A program made the position numbers and the translations under genes. This document shows positions 22,838 to 22,904 of a stretch of 22,904 nucleotides of DNA, one piece after another. The first letter of the stretch is position 1. Each line of letters opens with the position of its first letter. The stretch is from Anaerolineales bacterium (lineage in GTDB: Bacteria; Chloroflexota; Anaerolineae; Anaerolineales; Anaerolineaceae). Where the stretch lies: the NCBI GenBank assembly GCA_020060485.1, contig JAGVAB010000120.1, positions 1-22,904 on the forward strand, written 5' to 3'. Below the pieces are notes generated by a model, which was not told where the DNA came from, made no database searches, and saw nothing but the letters and a program-made list of their open reading frames with translations.

Positions 22838-22904
22838 GGGGAGGGGAGTTTGAGGGGTGGGGTGCAGAAACCCCGGCGATGTACGGAAACCGGGGTCATT
22901 GGCC
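22838..22904. repeat. Dispersed G-rich intergenic repeat, right copy
   Basis: It has the same core as the left end of the window (GGGGAGTTTGAGGGGTGGGG, then GTGCAGAAACCCCGGC) and its second half (GGTGCAGAAACCCCGGCRATG and later TCATTGGCC) recurs near 17443-17492. Confidence 0.65.

Larger units (their letters stand above)
22526..22904. repeat. Repeat-rich intergenic end of the window
   Basis: No gene was found in these 379 bases. They hold an inverted repeat TCCCTCCCCCGG/CCGGGGGAGGGA (22687-22698 and 22731-22742), the perfect 17-bp hairpin at 22749-22785 and the G-rich repeat from 22838 to the end. Confidence 0.65.

Overview
The window looks like a piece of chromosome from a member of Chloroflexota, most likely class Anaerolineae. 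This is inferred from the style of the genes, not from a marker gene: an exported lipoprotein with a Thr/Pro-rich stalk and an NBR1-like (FW) domain, a WD40-repeat lipoprotein, a membrane histidine kinase without a neighbouring regulator, high-GC coding sequence, and many small palindromic intergenic repeats. No rRNA, tRNA, transposase, phage gene or CRISPR array was seen.

Left part (1-11.4 kb) is mostly housekeeping on the + strand. gatC and gatA overlap by four bases; gatB lies about 6.3 kb away, after an M3 oligopeptidase, a sugar-1-phosphate nucleotidyltransferase with a left-handed beta-helix tail, a 72-residue small protein, a class I/II aminotransferase and a GNAT acetyltransferase, with a TPR-like/zinc-ribbon protein on the opposite strand. 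GatA, GatB and GatC together make Gln-tRNA(Gln) (and/or Asn-tRNA(Asn)) by amidation. A glutamate dehydrogenase follows gatB.

Middle part (11.4-17.3 kb). A flavodoxin-like gene and an NBR1-domain lipoprotein gene run leftward. Then comes about 0.9 kb without a convincing gene whose core (13226-13664) is a dense array of DnaA boxes (TTATCCACA and variants) set almost exactly 21 bp apart, nearly all in one orientation, with one 15-bp inverted repeat carrying two opposed boxes. This is the best candidate in the window for something unusual: a probable chromosomal origin (oriC) or a DnaA-binding locus with helically phased boxes. No dnaA gene is adjacent. A 56-codon two-helix membrane protein with a strong extended -10 promoter and a clear terminator lies next to it. 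Beyond it, a histidine kinase and OmpR-type response regulator form a leftward operon with an 11-bp overlap.

Right part (17.3-22.9 kb). A repeat-rich intergenic stretch is followed by + strand genes for a WD40 lipoprotein, an orphan NarL-family-type histidine kinase, an alpha/beta hydrolase and a SAM methyltransferase. The window ends in another repeat-rich intergenic stretch. The same G-rich repeat appears at both ends of the window. Three genes (gatC and both kinases) have promoter -10 elements so close to the start codon that leaderless mRNAs are predicted.
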